DNA of 64,000 nt from contig CBDFGT010000009.1 in NCBI GenBank assembly GCA_965247225.1, positions 186,001 through 250,000 of the forward strand, given 5' to 3'. The notes under the pieces are model-generated. The model saw nothing but the letters and a program-made list of their open reading frames with translations, did no database searches and was not told the origin of the DNA. The position numbers and the translations under genes were made by a program. The stretch comes from CBDFGT01 sp965247225. GTDB taxonomy: Bacteria; Pseudomonadota; Alphaproteobacteria; Rhizobiales; Rhizobiaceae. The first letter of the stretch is position 1; every line of letters starts with the position of its first letter. This document shows, in pieces, positions 9,450 through 17,900 of this stretch.

Positions 9450-10832
9450 ATGAATTATGCTGTTCAGCCCAACGACATCAGGGACATTATCGATGCCGAC
9501 CGTGCCCATGTCTGGCATCACCTGACGCAGCACAAGGCGCTCGAGACGTCAGATCCGCGCATCTTCGTCGAGGGTCGCGGAATGCGGCTGTGGGATGCGA
9601 CCGGCCGCGAATATCTTGACGCCGTGTCCGGCGGGGTCTGGACCGTCAATGTCGGCTTTGGCCGCGAGTCCATCGCAGATGCCGTGCGCAACCAGCTGGT
9701 GAAGCTCAATTATTTTGCCAATGCCGCAGGCTCGATCCCGGGTGCGCTGTTCGCCCGCAAGCTCATCGGGAAAATGCCCGGCATGAGCCGCGTCTACTAT
9801 TCGAACTCCGGTTCGGAAGCCAATGAGAAGGTATTCAAGATGGTGCGTCAGATCGCGCACCGGCACCATGGAGGCGGCAAGTACAAGATCCTCTACCGCG
9901 AGCGCGACTATCACGGCACCACCATCGCCACTCTTGCCGCCGCCGGCCAGCCAGAACGGCGCGAGCAATACGGGCCAATGCCGCCAGGCTTCGTTGAGGT
10001 GCCGCACTGCCTCGAATACCGCAGCCAGTATGGAGATATCACCAATTACGGCGAGCGTGCCGCAGACGCCATCGAAGAGGTGATCCTGCGGGAAGGTCCG
10101 GATACTATCGGCCTTCTGTGCCTCGAACCCATCACCGCCGGTGGCGGCGTCATCGTTCCGCCCCGGGGCTATTGGCCCCGGGTGCAGGAAATATGCCGTC
10201 GCTACAATATCCTTCTGCATATCGACGAAGTCGTCTGCGGCGTCGGTCGTACCGGAAAATGGTTCGGGTACCAGAATTTCGGTATCGAGCCAGATTTCGT
10301 CACGATGGCCAAGGGCGTGGCTTCGGGTTATGCGGCTATCTCCTGCACCGTCACCAATGAGGAGGTGTTCTCGCTGTTCAAGGACGATCCGTCGGATCCG
10401 ATGTCCTTTTTCCGCGATATCTCGACCTTCGGCGGCTGCGTCGCCGGACCCGCAGCGGCACTTGAAAACATGCGCATCATCGAGGACGAAAATCTTCTGG
10501 AAAATACTCTCGTCATGGGTGAGAGGCTGCGCGCCAACCTGCGCGCATTGCAGCAACGCCATCCTGTCATCGGCGACGTGCGGGGCCTTGGCCTGTTTTG
10601 CGGTGCGGAACTTGTCACCGATCGCGAGACGAAAGCCCCGGTCGGGGAAAAGCAGGTCCAGGCCGTGATCGCTGCCTGCATGGCCAACGGCGTCATCATC
10701 GGTGCCACCAACCGCGCACTGCCGGGCCTCAACAACACATTGTGCTTCAGCCCGGCGCTGATCTCGACAGCCGCGGATATCGACGCGATCACCGGAGCGG
10801 TCGACAAGGCGCTGGGGATGGTTTTTGGCTGA
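9450..10832 (+). CDS. tpa: Taurine--pyruvate aminotransferase
   Basis: Class-III PLP aminotransferase that converts taurine and pyruvate to sulfoacetaldehyde and L-alanine. The 460-residue product carries YLDAVSGGVWTVNVGFGRES near the N-terminus, YYSNSGSEANEKVFK, RDYHGTTIATLAA, the cofactor Asp in LLHIDEVVCGVGRTGKWFGY, and the Schiff-base lysine in TMAKGVASGY. From memory these blocks closely match Bilophila Tpa (VSGGVWTVNVGYGRE). The start is fixed by GAGGAGGG just upstream of 9450. Genes for taurine import, regulation and sulfoacetaldehyde reduction nearby support the substrate. Confidence 0.88.
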   Translation: MNYAVQPNDIRDIIDADRAHVWHHLTQHKALETSDPRIFVEGRGMRLWDATGREYLDAVSGGVWTVNVGFGRESIADAVRNQLVKLNYFANAAGSIPGALFARKLIGKMPGMSRVYYSNSGSEANEKVFKMVRQIAHRHHGGGKYKILYRERDYHGTTIATLAAAGQPERREQYGPMPPGFVEVPHCLEYRSQYGDITNYGERAADAIEEVILREGPDTIGLLCLEPITAGGGVIVPPRGYWPRVQEICRRYNILLHIDEVVCGVGRTGKWFGYQNFGIEPDFVTMAKGVASGYAAISCTVTNEEVFSLFKDDPSDPMSFFRDISTFGGCVAGPAAALENMRIIEDENLLENTLVMGERLRANLRALQQRHPVIGDVRGLGLFCGAELVTDRETKAPVGEKQVQAVIAACMANGVIIGATNRALPGLNNTLCFSPALISTAADIDAITGAVDKALGMVFG

Positions 10833-10955
10833 AGAGATCTTACATCGCTGGCGTCGCCCCGGACGTGGCCGGGTGACCTCCTGTGCGAACATGGGCTGGC
10901 TTTGACACTCGCCTCATGCCCGGGCTACTCCTGCACAGGTGCGCAGGGAGATTGC

Positions 10956-11717
10956 TCAATCCGCAGGCTCCCGGTGGATCTGGAACGGTGCCCAGGACTG
11001 GCTCACCGGCATGATTTCGATGCTGTTGATGTTGACATGCGCGGGCAGTGACGAGACCCAGTGGACGGTCCCGGCGATGTCTTCCGGTTGCAAGGGATTG
11101 GCACCGCGGTAGAGCGTGTCATAGGCCGACTGGTCGCCGCCGGTGCGCACCAGCGTGAATTCGCTTTCCGAAAGGCCGGGCTCGATAGAGGTCACCCGCA
11201 CTCCGCGGCTTGACAGATCGCTGCGCAGACCCAGCGAAAATTGACGCACGAAGGCCTTGGTGCCGCTATAGACATTGCCGCCCGGATAGGGCCAGTTCGA
11301 GGCGATCGATGCCAGGTTGATCACGATCCCGCGCCGGGTGATCAGCGTGTCGAGCATCAGGCGGGTCATGGTGACGAGACCGGTCACGTTTGTATCGATC
11401 ATCGTCTTCCATTCATTGAGGTCGGATTTATCAGCCGTAGACGTACCGAGCGCCAGTCCGGCATTGTTGATCAGCGCATCGATAGCCCGGAATTCCGCTG
11501 GCAGCGATGTCAGCGCCTCCCGGGTTGCGGTCTCGTCGCGAATGTCGAAGCAGAGTGCGTGAGCGCGTGTTTCCCCGCCGAGATCGGCCACCAGGGCCTC
11601 CAGCCGGTCGCGGCGACGGCCTGTCAGAACGACGTTCCAGCCATCAGCCGTGAAGCGGCGGGCGATGGCATCGCCGAAGCCTGAGGTGGCACCGGTAATC
11701 AGGGCTGTCTTGGTCAT
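10956..11717 (-). CDS. isfD: Sulfoacetaldehyde reductase (SDR), IsfD-like
   Basis: Short-chain dehydrogenase of 253 residues expected to reduce sulfoacetaldehyde to isethionate with NADPH. Motifs: cofactor-binding TGATSGFGDAIARRF, a basic RRRD pair after strand 2 (favouring NADPH), NNAGLALG, the active-site Ser followed by YSGTKAF (Tyr-x3-Lys), and the late EPGLSESEF. The family (YdfG-like SDR) alone does not fix the substrate. The assignment rests on its position beside tpa and isfE, as in the isethionate-forming taurine pathway of Chromohalobacter. It lies 19 bp downstream of isfE with AAGGAA as ribosome-binding site, and converges on tpa. Confidence 0.75.
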   Translation of the reverse strand: MTKTALITGATSGFGDAIARRFTADGWNVVLTGRRRDRLEALVADLGGETRAHALCFDIRDETATREALTSLPAEFRAIDALINNAGLALGTSTADKSDLNEWKTMIDTNVTGLVTMTRLMLDTLITRRGIVINLASIASNWPYPGGNVYSGTKAFVRQFSLGLRSDLSSRGVRVTSIEPGLSESEFTLVRTGGDQSAYDTLYRGANPLQPEDIAGTVHWVSSLPAHVNINSIEIMPVSQSWAPFQIHREPAD

Positions 11718-11736
11718 GGGATTTCCTTATGTGATA

Positions 11737-12480
11737 TCAGTGGGTTGCAAGTGAATATACGGCCTGGGCGAAACCGAGCAGGGCAATAAGGACGAGACCG
11801 CCAGATGACACCCTGTGCCAGGCCTGCCGGGAAAGATGGCGGGCGGCGACATGCCCGACGGCAAACCCCGCAAGCGTGAGTGGCGTATAGGTGAACAGCA
11901 GGCCGGGAAGCCGGGGGTCCATCGTGCCGATGAACAGCCGGGTAGCGAGGGCGAACAGATCGATGGCACCGAAAAATACGGCAATCGTGCCGCGCACATG
12001 CGTGCGCCGGGTGCCGCCGGCCAGCAGCCAGGCGACCGCCAATGGTCCGCCGACCGCAAAACCTGAAATGACAAGGCCGGCCGTCAGGCCGGTCACGACA
12101 CCGATGGCGCGGTTTGCCAGCCACGCTGGCGGATTGTGGATCAGCGCCACGCAGGCCGCAAGCATGACAACGCCTGCTACCATGATACGCGCTGTCATCG
12201 CGTCGAGATGGGCAGCAACAAAGCTGCCGCATACAGCGCCGACAAGACCGGAGCTGAGCAGAAGCGTTGCCGCGCGCCAGTCAACTGCGCCATGCTTGCG
12301 ATCTCCCAGGATGAAGGCCGTCAGCAGCAGGTCGTTGAACAGAATGAACGGCACGCTGGCCGATGGTGCCATGAACAAGGCGGACAGGCCAGGCGCCGCA
12401 ACCATCGCATAGCCGAAGCCGGTCACCCCCCGAAACGCGCCTGCGCCGGACGTAACGGCGGCAATTACAAGCGTTTCCAT
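11737..12480 (-). CDS. isfE: TauE/SafE-family exporter, probable isethionate exporter IsfE
   Basis: Membrane protein of 247 residues with about eight hydrophobic segments and the TauE/SafE N-terminal signature GAFRGVTGFGYAMVAAPGLS. Family members export or import small sulfonates or sulfite. Because isfD is directly downstream and neither xsc nor tauD (which would release sulfite) is present in the cluster, isethionate is the likeliest cargo. Sulfite remains the alternative. It is divergent from tauA across a 218-bp control region. Confidence 0.7.
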   Translation of the reverse strand: METLVIAAVTSGAGAFRGVTGFGYAMVAAPGLSALFMAPSASVPFILFNDLLLTAFILGDRKHGAVDWRAATLLLSSGLVGAVCGSFVAAHLDAMTARIMVAGVVMLAACVALIHNPPAWLANRAIGVVTGLTAGLVISGFAVGGPLAVAWLLAGGTRRTHVRGTIAVFFGAIDLFALATRLFIGTMDPRLPGLLFTYTPLTLAGFAVGHVAARHLSRQAWHRVSSGGLVLIALLGFAQAVYSLATH

Positions 12481-12698
12481 GCAAGCTCCCTGCGATGATG
12501 ATCCCCGATCCGCGTTCTAGGAGATCATCCATGGTGCCGGGCAGAGCCAGATTGAAAGATTTCAGGCACCAGTGGCGCGGCATCGTGGCCGCTACTGGGC
12601 CAGATCGCCCTCGAAAACACGGCAACTGGCTCTTTCGGTACAGCACTTGCTTCAATTTAATGGGCCGTCTTCCCAATCATCTCAAGGAGTAAGCTTCG
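12481..12698. promoter_or_regulatory. Shared control region of isfE-isfD and tauABC
   Basis: Divergent intergenic region of 218 bp. Two direct CTGG-containing boxes, ACTGGGCCAGATCG at 12594 and ACTGGCTCTTTCGG at 12625, lie 31 bp (about three helical turns) apart. A third CTGGCTCT box occurs on the opposite strand near 12543, and the same CTGGCTC core appears on the minus strand upstream of tpa near 9372. Spaced direct repeats are what MocR regulators usually bind, so these are candidate TauR sites; this is inference. AAGGAG at 12684-12689 serves tauA. Confidence 0.4.
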
Positions 12699-13703
12699 AT
12701 GAACCGCCTGCGCAAAGCACTCGTTTCCCTTGCTGTGACCTGCAGCACCGTCCTCGGCCTGTCGTTCAGCGCGGCAGCCCAGGAAAAGACAGTCACCTTC
12801 GCCTATCAGGACATGATGACGCCGATCCGCGTCCTGATGGAATCCGGCAAGCTGGAAACCGAGACAGGCTACAAGATCAACTGGGTCAAGTTCGGTGGCG
12901 GTGGCGATGTCATCCGCGCCATGTCCTCGGGCGATGTGGATATTGGCGAAGCCGGCTCCTCTCCCATTGCAGCGGCCGCTTCGCAGGGGCTCGAGATCAA
13001 GCTTTTCTGGATTCTCGACGATATCGCCAATGCTGAACAGCTCGTCGCAAGGGATACCAGCGGCGTCAAGACGGTTGCCGACCTCAAGGGCAAGAAGATC
13101 GCTGTGCCCTTCGTCTCTACCGCCCATTACCAGCTGATGTTCGCACTTTCGGAAGCAGGACTTTCCACGACGGATGTGGAACTTCTCAACATGCGTCCGC
13201 CGGAAATCGCTGCAGCCTGGGAGCGTGGTGATATTGATGCGACCTTTATGTGGGCTCCGGTGCTCAATGTCGCCAAGAAAAACGGCACGGTCATCGCCAG
13301 CGCCGGTGATTTCGCCGCCAAGGGCAAGGCAACCTTCGACGGCATTGTCGTGACAGACAAGTTTGCCGACGCCAACAAGGAATTCATGACGACTTTCGTC
13401 AAGCTGCTTGCTGCGGCGGACGCCGATTATGCCGCAAACGCTGCCGCCTGGACTCCTGAATCCCCGCAAGTCGCTGCTGTGGCCAAGTGGACCGGTGCCG
13501 CTCCGGCGGATGTTCCGGCTGGCCTTGCAGCCTACAAGTTCCTCACGCTTGAGGAGCAGGCTTCGGCAGCATGGCTTGGCGGCGGTGCCGCCCAGGCGCT
13601 GAAGTCGACGGCCGAATTCCTGAAGGAACAGGGCCGTGTCACCGACCTCGCTCCCGATTATGCCGCCTTCGTCACCGACGAATACGTCAAGGCCGCCAAG
13701 TGA
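12699..13703 (+). CDS. tauA: Taurine ABC transporter substrate-binding protein
   Basis: Periplasmic binding protein of 334 residues with a clear signal peptide (MNRLRKALVSLAVTCSTVLG, cleavage after FSAAAQ) and the NMT1/TauA-type fold (VTFAYQDMMTPIRVLMESGK, GGDVIRAMSSGDVDIGEAGS). It presents taurine to TauBC. The assignment to taurine within the sulfonate/nitrate/thiamine-precursor binding family comes from the neighbouring tpa and tauR. AAGGAG precedes the start. It is followed after 72 bp by tauB. Confidence 0.85.
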   Translation: MNRLRKALVSLAVTCSTVLGLSFSAAAQEKTVTFAYQDMMTPIRVLMESGKLETETGYKINWVKFGGGGDVIRAMSSGDVDIGEAGSSPIAAAASQGLEIKLFWILDDIANAEQLVARDTSGVKTVADLKGKKIAVPFVSTAHYQLMFALSEAGLSTTDVELLNMRPPEIAAAWERGDIDATFMWAPVLNVAKKNGTVIASAGDFAAKGKATFDGIVVTDKFADANKEFMTTFVKLLAAADADYAANAAAWTPESPQVAAVAKWTGAAPADVPAGLAAYKFLTLEEQASAAWLGGGAAQALKSTAEFLKEQGRVTDLAPDYAAFVTDEYVKAAK

Positions 13704-13775
13704 CGGCAAACCTTTGCGGCGGGCCGGACATGTCCGGCCTGCCTGTTTCCTCAAGTTCACACGGGGCCATGCGAG

Positions 13776-14567
13776 ATGCTTCAGATACGCAATGTCAGCG
13801 TCCACTATGGCGAAGGTGAAGGCGGTGTGGTTGCCCTTTCGCGCATCAACCTGGATATCGGGCCGGGTGAATTCGTGGTGGCACTCGGGGCTTCCGGCTG
13901 CGGAAAGACGACGCTGCTCTCCTGCATCGCAGGCTTCCAGCAGGCAACCGAGGGTACGATCATCATTGATGGCCAGCCGATCGTGAAGCCGGGTGCTGAT
14001 CGCGGTGTGGTCTTCCAGCGTCATGCCCTGATGCCGTGGCTCTCGGTGGTCGACAATGTCGCATTCGGGTTGAGAATGCAGGGCGTTCCAAAGGCCGAGC
14101 GTATGGAACGCGCCAACCGCATGCTGGAACTGGTCAGCCTCGGCGGCTTTGCAGAGCGCAAGATCTACGAACTCTCCGGCGGCATGCAACAGCGTGTCGG
14201 CATTGCCCGCGCACTCGCCGCCGATCCACGCATGCTGCTGATGGACGAGCCGCTTGGTGCGCTCGATGCCTTTACACGCGAGCAGATCCAGGAACTGATC
14301 CTCTCGGTCTGGGCCAAGACATCAAAGATGGCCTTCTTCATCACACATGATGTCGAAGAGGCGATCTTCCTGGCCACAAAGCTCATCATCATGACGCCGC
14401 GCCCGGGTCGCATCGCACGGCAGATGGATCTTGATTTCAGCCGACGCTTCCTGGCTTCGGGCGATGCGCGGGCGGTAAAATCCTCGCCTGACTTCATCGC
14501 CGTGCGCGAGGAGGTGTTGGCCGCCATCCACAAGGGCGAAAGGATATCGGCGGAGGTAGCGATATGA
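13776..14567 (+). CDS. tauB: Taurine ABC transporter ATP-binding protein
   Basis: Single ABC domain of 263 residues: Walker A GASGCGKTTLLS, Q-loop VVFQRHALMPWL, signature LSGGMQQRVGIARAL, Walker B MLLMDEPLGALD, and switch His in FFITHDVEEA. It energises taurine import through TauC. The stop overlaps the tauC start (ATGA), so the two subunits are translationally coupled. Confidence 0.9.
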   Translation: MLQIRNVSVHYGEGEGGVVALSRINLDIGPGEFVVALGASGCGKTTLLSCIAGFQQATEGTIIIDGQPIVKPGADRGVVFQRHALMPWLSVVDNVAFGLRMQGVPKAERMERANRMLELVSLGGFAERKIYELSGGMQQRVGIARALAADPRMLLMDEPLGALDAFTREQIQELILSVWAKTSKMAFFITHDVEEAIFLATKLIIMTPRPGRIARQMDLDFSRRFLASGDARAVKSSPDFIAVREEVLAAIHKGERISAEVAI

Positions 14568-15409
14568 GCGAGATTTCGAGCGAAGACTCCAGCACACCGA
14601 AAAGCGCCAGACCACCGCACGGCACACGTAATGTAGCTGTGAAGGCGGCACCGACGGGCCTTATCAGCACCATAACCGTTGTGTTTGTGTTGGCGGTTTG
14701 GCTCGTCTTCACCCATATGGGCCTGATCAAACCGCTGTTCCTGCCGAAGCTGGAAACAGTTCTGGCCGCCTTTTCATCCGCGCTTGAAGGCAATATCGAT
14801 GGTGCCCCGCTGCTTGATCATATCGGCATGAGCCTGTTGCGTGTCATATCCGCCTTTGCGCTTGCCGCATTGATCGGCATACCGGTCGGGCTGGCGATGG
14901 GACTGAGCCCCGCGATCCGCGCCATGCTTGATCCTTTCATAGAGTTCTACCGGCCGTTGCCGCCGCTCGCCTACCTGCCGCTGGTCATCATCTGGTTCGG
15001 CATCGGCGAGACGTCTAAGATTCTTCTGATCTTCCTTGCCTGTTTTGCTCCTGTCGCGCTCTCCGCCCGCGCCGGCGTTCTGGCCGCCTCTTCCGACCAG
15101 ATCAATGCTGCCCGTGCGCTTGGTGCCAGCCGCATGCAGCTCCTTCGCTTCGTGGTGTTTCCGGCAGCCCTTCCCGATATCCTCGTGGGTCTGAGGATCG
15201 GCATGGGCGTCGGCTGGACCACTCTTGTGGCTGCCGAAATGGTTGCCGCATCCACCGGCGTCGGCCAGATGGTGCTCAACGCCTCGAATTTCCTGCGCAC
15301 TGACATCGTGATGATGGGCATCTTCGTTATAGGCTTCCTTGCGATCATTTTCGAGATCGGCATGCGCACGCTGGAGAAGAAGCTCGTGCCCTGGCGCGGC
15401 AAGGTCTGA
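14564..15409 (+). CDS. tauC: Taurine ABC transporter permease
   Basis: Inner-membrane permease of 281 residues with about six membrane segments and the EAA-like coupling loop ARALGASRMQLLRFVVFPAALP that contacts TauB. The family is SsuC/TauC; the taurine cargo is inferred from the operon. The N-terminal 40 residues are hydrophilic and rich in Ser/Pro, which is a little unusual. The remnant of an IS3 element begins six bases after the stop. Confidence 0.88.
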   Translation: MSEISSEDSSTPKSARPPHGTRNVAVKAAPTGLISTITVVFVLAVWLVFTHMGLIKPLFLPKLETVLAAFSSALEGNIDGAPLLDHIGMSLLRVISAFALAALIGIPVGLAMGLSPAIRAMLDPFIEFYRPLPPLAYLPLVIIWFGIGETSKILLIFLACFAPVALSARAGVLAASSDQINAARALGASRMQLLRFVVFPAALPDILVGLRIGMGVGWTTLVAAEMVAASTGVGQMVLNASNFLRTDIVMMGIFVIGFLAIIFEIGMRTLEKKLVPWRGKV

Positions 15410-15414
15410 CTTTC

Positions 15415-16091
15415 TGACCTTGCCCCGTTGAACTCATCCGTATTGAAGTTTGTTTTGGCCAACCAGAGGACCAGAACATGAAAAGAAGCCGCTTCACGGA
15501 AGCGCAGATCATCGGCATATTGAAGGAATACGAAACCGGAATTCCCGTTCTGGATCTGTGCCGCATTGTAACTGTTGTCTACGACTGCACCCGCGAATGC
15601 CTATGCCTGGTCGCCGATACATCGCTGTCAGGCGCAAGGCTTGCCTGCGAACTGGATAGTCTCATCACCACATGCGGAAAACCGGGGACGATTGTCTCGG
15701 ACAACGGGACGGAGATGACCAGCATCGCCATCCTCAAATGGTGACAGGAGACCAAGGTCGAATGGCACTATATCGCCCCGGGCAAGCCGATGCAAAACGG
15801 CTTTATCGAGAGCTTCAATGGCCGCTTGAGGGATGAACTGCTGAACGAAACCCTGTTCTCATCCCTCAGCCATGCCCGAACGACGCTCAGCAAATGGAGA
15901 GCAGACTCGAACAAGGACCGACCGCATTCTCAGCTTGGCTGGATGACGCCCAGCGAATTTGCCAACACCTTCGCAACGCGCCGGGCTTTGGCGCTGCGCA
16001 GCGTGGATAACTCCGCACCAAAGCCCGCCACATCAAACGCCGGAAACGAACTCAAAACCGGATAAAACCTGGGGGCAAGGGTCTCAGGTCA
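15415..16091 (+). mobile_element. Degenerate IS3-family element
   Basis: Remnant bounded by imperfect inverted ends: TGACCTTGCCCC at 15415-15426, and the reverse complement of TGACCTGAGACCCTTGCCCC at the right end near 16072-16091. The left end looks like the right end with seven bases (GAGACCC) lost. It contains a decayed transposase. No clear target-site duplication was seen. It directly adjoins tauC and marks the right border of the taurine island. Confidence 0.7.
15478..16065 (+). pseudogene. IS3-family transposase, internally deleted and interrupted
   Basis: The frame opens with an IS3 OrfA start (MKRSRFTEAQIIGILKEYE) but after about 24 residues jumps into the middle of an OrfB integrase domain (DCTRECLCLVADTSLSGARL). 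An in-frame TGA at 15742-15744 follows the SDNGTEMTS block, and the remainder (ETKVEWHYIAPGKPMQNGF, with the catalytic Glu in ESFNGRLRDEL) continues in the same frame to 16065. Most of OrfA, the OrfA/OrfB frameshift region and the first catalytic Asp are missing, so it cannot encode an active transposase. Confidence 0.85.
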
Positions 16092-16214
16092 TTGAGAATA
16101 AAAAGGCACCAATTTTTTGAATTCTCAAGTCAGGAGATAATCACAAAAACCCCAGATTTCCTCAATGTCCGAGAACACTTCAAAACTGTCGGAAAATAAT
16201 TTCCGAAAAAAGGC

Positions 16215-16304
16215 TGGCGGACAGGGCGGGATTCGAACCCGCGGTACGCTTTCACGCACACACACTTTCCAGGCGTGCGCCTTAAACCACTCGGCCACCT
16301 GTCC
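16215..16304 (-). tRNA. tRNA-Ser (GGA anticodon)
   Basis: Reading the minus strand, the gene starts GGACAGGTGGCCGAGTGG and ends with the acceptor strand CCTGTCC, discriminator G and an encoded CCA. The T arm has the GGTTCGAATCC consensus. The anticodon loop CTGGAAA gives GGA, decoding UCC/UCU, and a long variable arm fits a class II serine tRNA. Its 3' end faces the IS remnant and taurine island. A small hairpin (TCGGAAA/TTTCCGA, 16186-16203) lies just beyond the 3' end. Confidence 0.95.
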
Positions 16305-16647
16305 TTGCCTTTCGTTCCGGTGGTTTCGTCCGCAACGTTCCGGCGTTGTCAATTCCAACACCGGACGGGCGCGGTATATACCGATCATTCGCCCGGGATC
16401 AACTGCTTTCTGACAGATTTTTGACGAAGCGTGAAAGAACCGTGTTTAAAAGCCCCATTGCCCTTTGAAACGGACCTCCCTATCTGTGCAGAACAATGAT
16501 TGTATCTCCATGCCCCCGGAAAGGGAGAACCTGTTTTCGGACAAGTGCATGGAAAAACAAAAGGAAAATACCGGAATTCTGTGAACTTTCCAAGATTGGC
16601 AGTATAACAGGGTGCAGTCCGGGTTGCACGGTTCCAGCGAGGCAGAG

Positions 16648-16947
16648 ATGCGTTTCATATTGCGGTTCATGAGCCTGGTTGCGCTCATTATTGCTGTTGT
16701 TTCCGGTGTTCTGGATTCCATCCAGTCCTTTTCCGCATCCGCTGTCGTGCTGACCCCGCTCGGAACCGTCTGGAAGACATTTCATGCCGACAGTTTTGAT
16801 GGCTACAGGATGCTGACGGCAAGGTTCAACCCGGCTTCCGACTGGCTCCTGGCCCAGCCGCTGTTTGCGGTTGCCCTGGTGATCGCCCTCCTGTTCTGGA
16901 TGGCGGGTTATGAAAAGCCGGTACCGGCAACCCGGCTTTTGGGTTGA
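16648..16947 (+). CDS. Small conserved membrane protein, function unknown
   Basis: A 99-residue protein with two clear membrane segments, FMSLVALIIAVVSGVL near the N-terminus and LFAVALVIALLFWMAG near the C-terminus, joined by an exposed loop of about 45 residues. I recall similar short proteins in Rhizobiales but know no function. The start at 16648 is supported by GAGG five bases upstream; the frame is open to 16612. It precedes msrA by 111 bp on the same strand. Confidence 0.65.
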   Translation: MRFILRFMSLVALIIAVVSGVLDSIQSFSASAVVLTPLGTVWKTFHADSFDGYRMLTARFNPASDWLLAQPLFAVALVIALLFWMAGYEKPVPATRLLG

Positions 16948-17058
16948 ACACACAAGTTTGCCTTCGGGCAAGGCGCGAAATGACAAGAATCCGCTGACAG
17001 GGCGAAAGACGGGCATCCTGTACCTGTCTGCAAGCCGCAACACACAAAGGATGATGCA

Positions 17059-17709
17059 ATGTTTCTGATTGACATGTTCAACAAGAAAACCACGATGCCA
17101 AATGCTGAAAACGCCCTGCCGGGCCGGCAAACGGAAATTCCGACAGCCGCAACGCATTTTGTCAACGGCAATCCGTTGAAGGGCCCCTATCCGCAAGGCT
17201 CGGAAATCCTTTATTTCGGCATGGGCTGCTTTTGGGGTGCCGAGCGCCTTTTCTGGAAAATACCGGGTGTCTGGGTTACCGCAGTCGGCTATGCTGGCGG
17301 GTTTACAAGGAACCCGACCTATCAGGAAACCACAACCGGCCTGACCGGCCATGCCGAAATGGTGCTGGTTGTGTTCGATCCCGCAAAGGTCAGTCACCAG
17401 CAGCTCTTCAGGACTTTTTTTGAGGAACATGATCCGACCCAGGGCATGCGGCAGGGCAATGACATCGGAACAACCTATCGCTCTGCCATCTACACTACGC
17501 ACGAAGCCCAGCTGGCGGCCGCAAAGACCGCCCGGGATGCCTATCAGAAAGCGCTGATCGACTCCGGTCGCGCAGGCAGGGTGACAACAGAAATTCTGAT
17601 GGCTCCGGTGTTCTATTTTGCCGATGCGGATCATCAGCAATATCTGGCGAAGAATCCCGCAGGCTATTGCGGCCTCAAGGGTACCGGAATCACCTGTCCT
17701 GTTGGCTGA
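17059..17709 (+). CDS. msrA: Peptide methionine sulfoxide reductase A
   Basis: Repairs oxidised proteins by reducing the S epimer of methionine sulfoxide. The 216-residue protein has the catalytic-Cys motif GMGCFWGAERLFW, then GYAGGFTRNPTYQ and FFEEHDPTQGMRQGNDIGTTYRS. The likely resolving Cys residues are in the tail, GYCGLKGTGITCPVG. The N-terminal 45 residues precede the core and are usual for the longer MsrA type. AAAGGATG precedes the start. Confidence 0.93.
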   Translation: MFLIDMFNKKTTMPNAENALPGRQTEIPTAATHFVNGNPLKGPYPQGSEILYFGMGCFWGAERLFWKIPGVWVTAVGYAGGFTRNPTYQETTTGLTGHAEMVLVVFDPAKVSHQQLFRTFFEEHDPTQGMRQGNDIGTTYRSAIYTTHEAQLAAAKTARDAYQKALIDSGRAGRVTTEILMAPVFYFADADHQQYLAKNPAGYCGLKGTGITCPVG

Positions 17710-17834
17710 ACAAGGGGATTGTGGAAGGGTTTCTGCCAAAAAATTCATGACTTCAAATGGTTACAAAAAAATTGACCAGTTGAAAAATTTTTGATGAATT
17801 TTTTGTTAAGCCATGCAAAGGTACATAACCTCAA

Positions 17835-17896
17835 CCCCGTAAAGGGGCCAGTGGTTCCGCAGACACTCCTTGGTAAAAAGGAATGCGGGAGGACCC
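17835..17896 (+). promoter_or_regulatory. Structured leader upstream of the nucleoside-transporter operon
   Basis: Two successive hairpins can be drawn. The first is CCCC-GTAAA-GGGG (17835-17847). The second has a basal helix TTCCGCA (17855-17861) pairing with TGCGGGA (17884-17890), an internal loop GACAC/A, and an upper helix TCCTT/AAGGA closed by a GGTAAA loop. The 3' strand of the basal helix contains the first half of the only strong ribosome-binding sequence, GGGAGGA (17887-17893). This is the layout of a translation-controlling riboswitch or attenuator. I could not match it to a known class; see findings. Confidence 0.5.
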
Positions 17897-17900
17897 AACA

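Noticed and set aside
9549..10892. Minus-strand open frame of 447 residues opposite tpa
   Set aside because: Shadow of the aminotransferase frame; no motif and no ribosome-binding site.
11737..12480. Naming the TauE/SafE protein as a sulfite exporter
   Set aside because: Sulfite is released only if xsc or tauD acts; neither is in the cluster, while an isfD-like reductase is directly adjacent. Sulfite export stays possible but less likely.
12657..14189. Minus-strand open frame of 510 residues opposite tauA-tauB
   Set aside because: Shadow of two well-supported ABC-transporter genes; no recognisable domain.
17773..17826. TTGACC...TACATA as the promoter of the nucleoside operon leader
   Set aside because: The boxes are far more than 17 bases apart; no pair with proper spacing was convincing in this AT-rich stretch.
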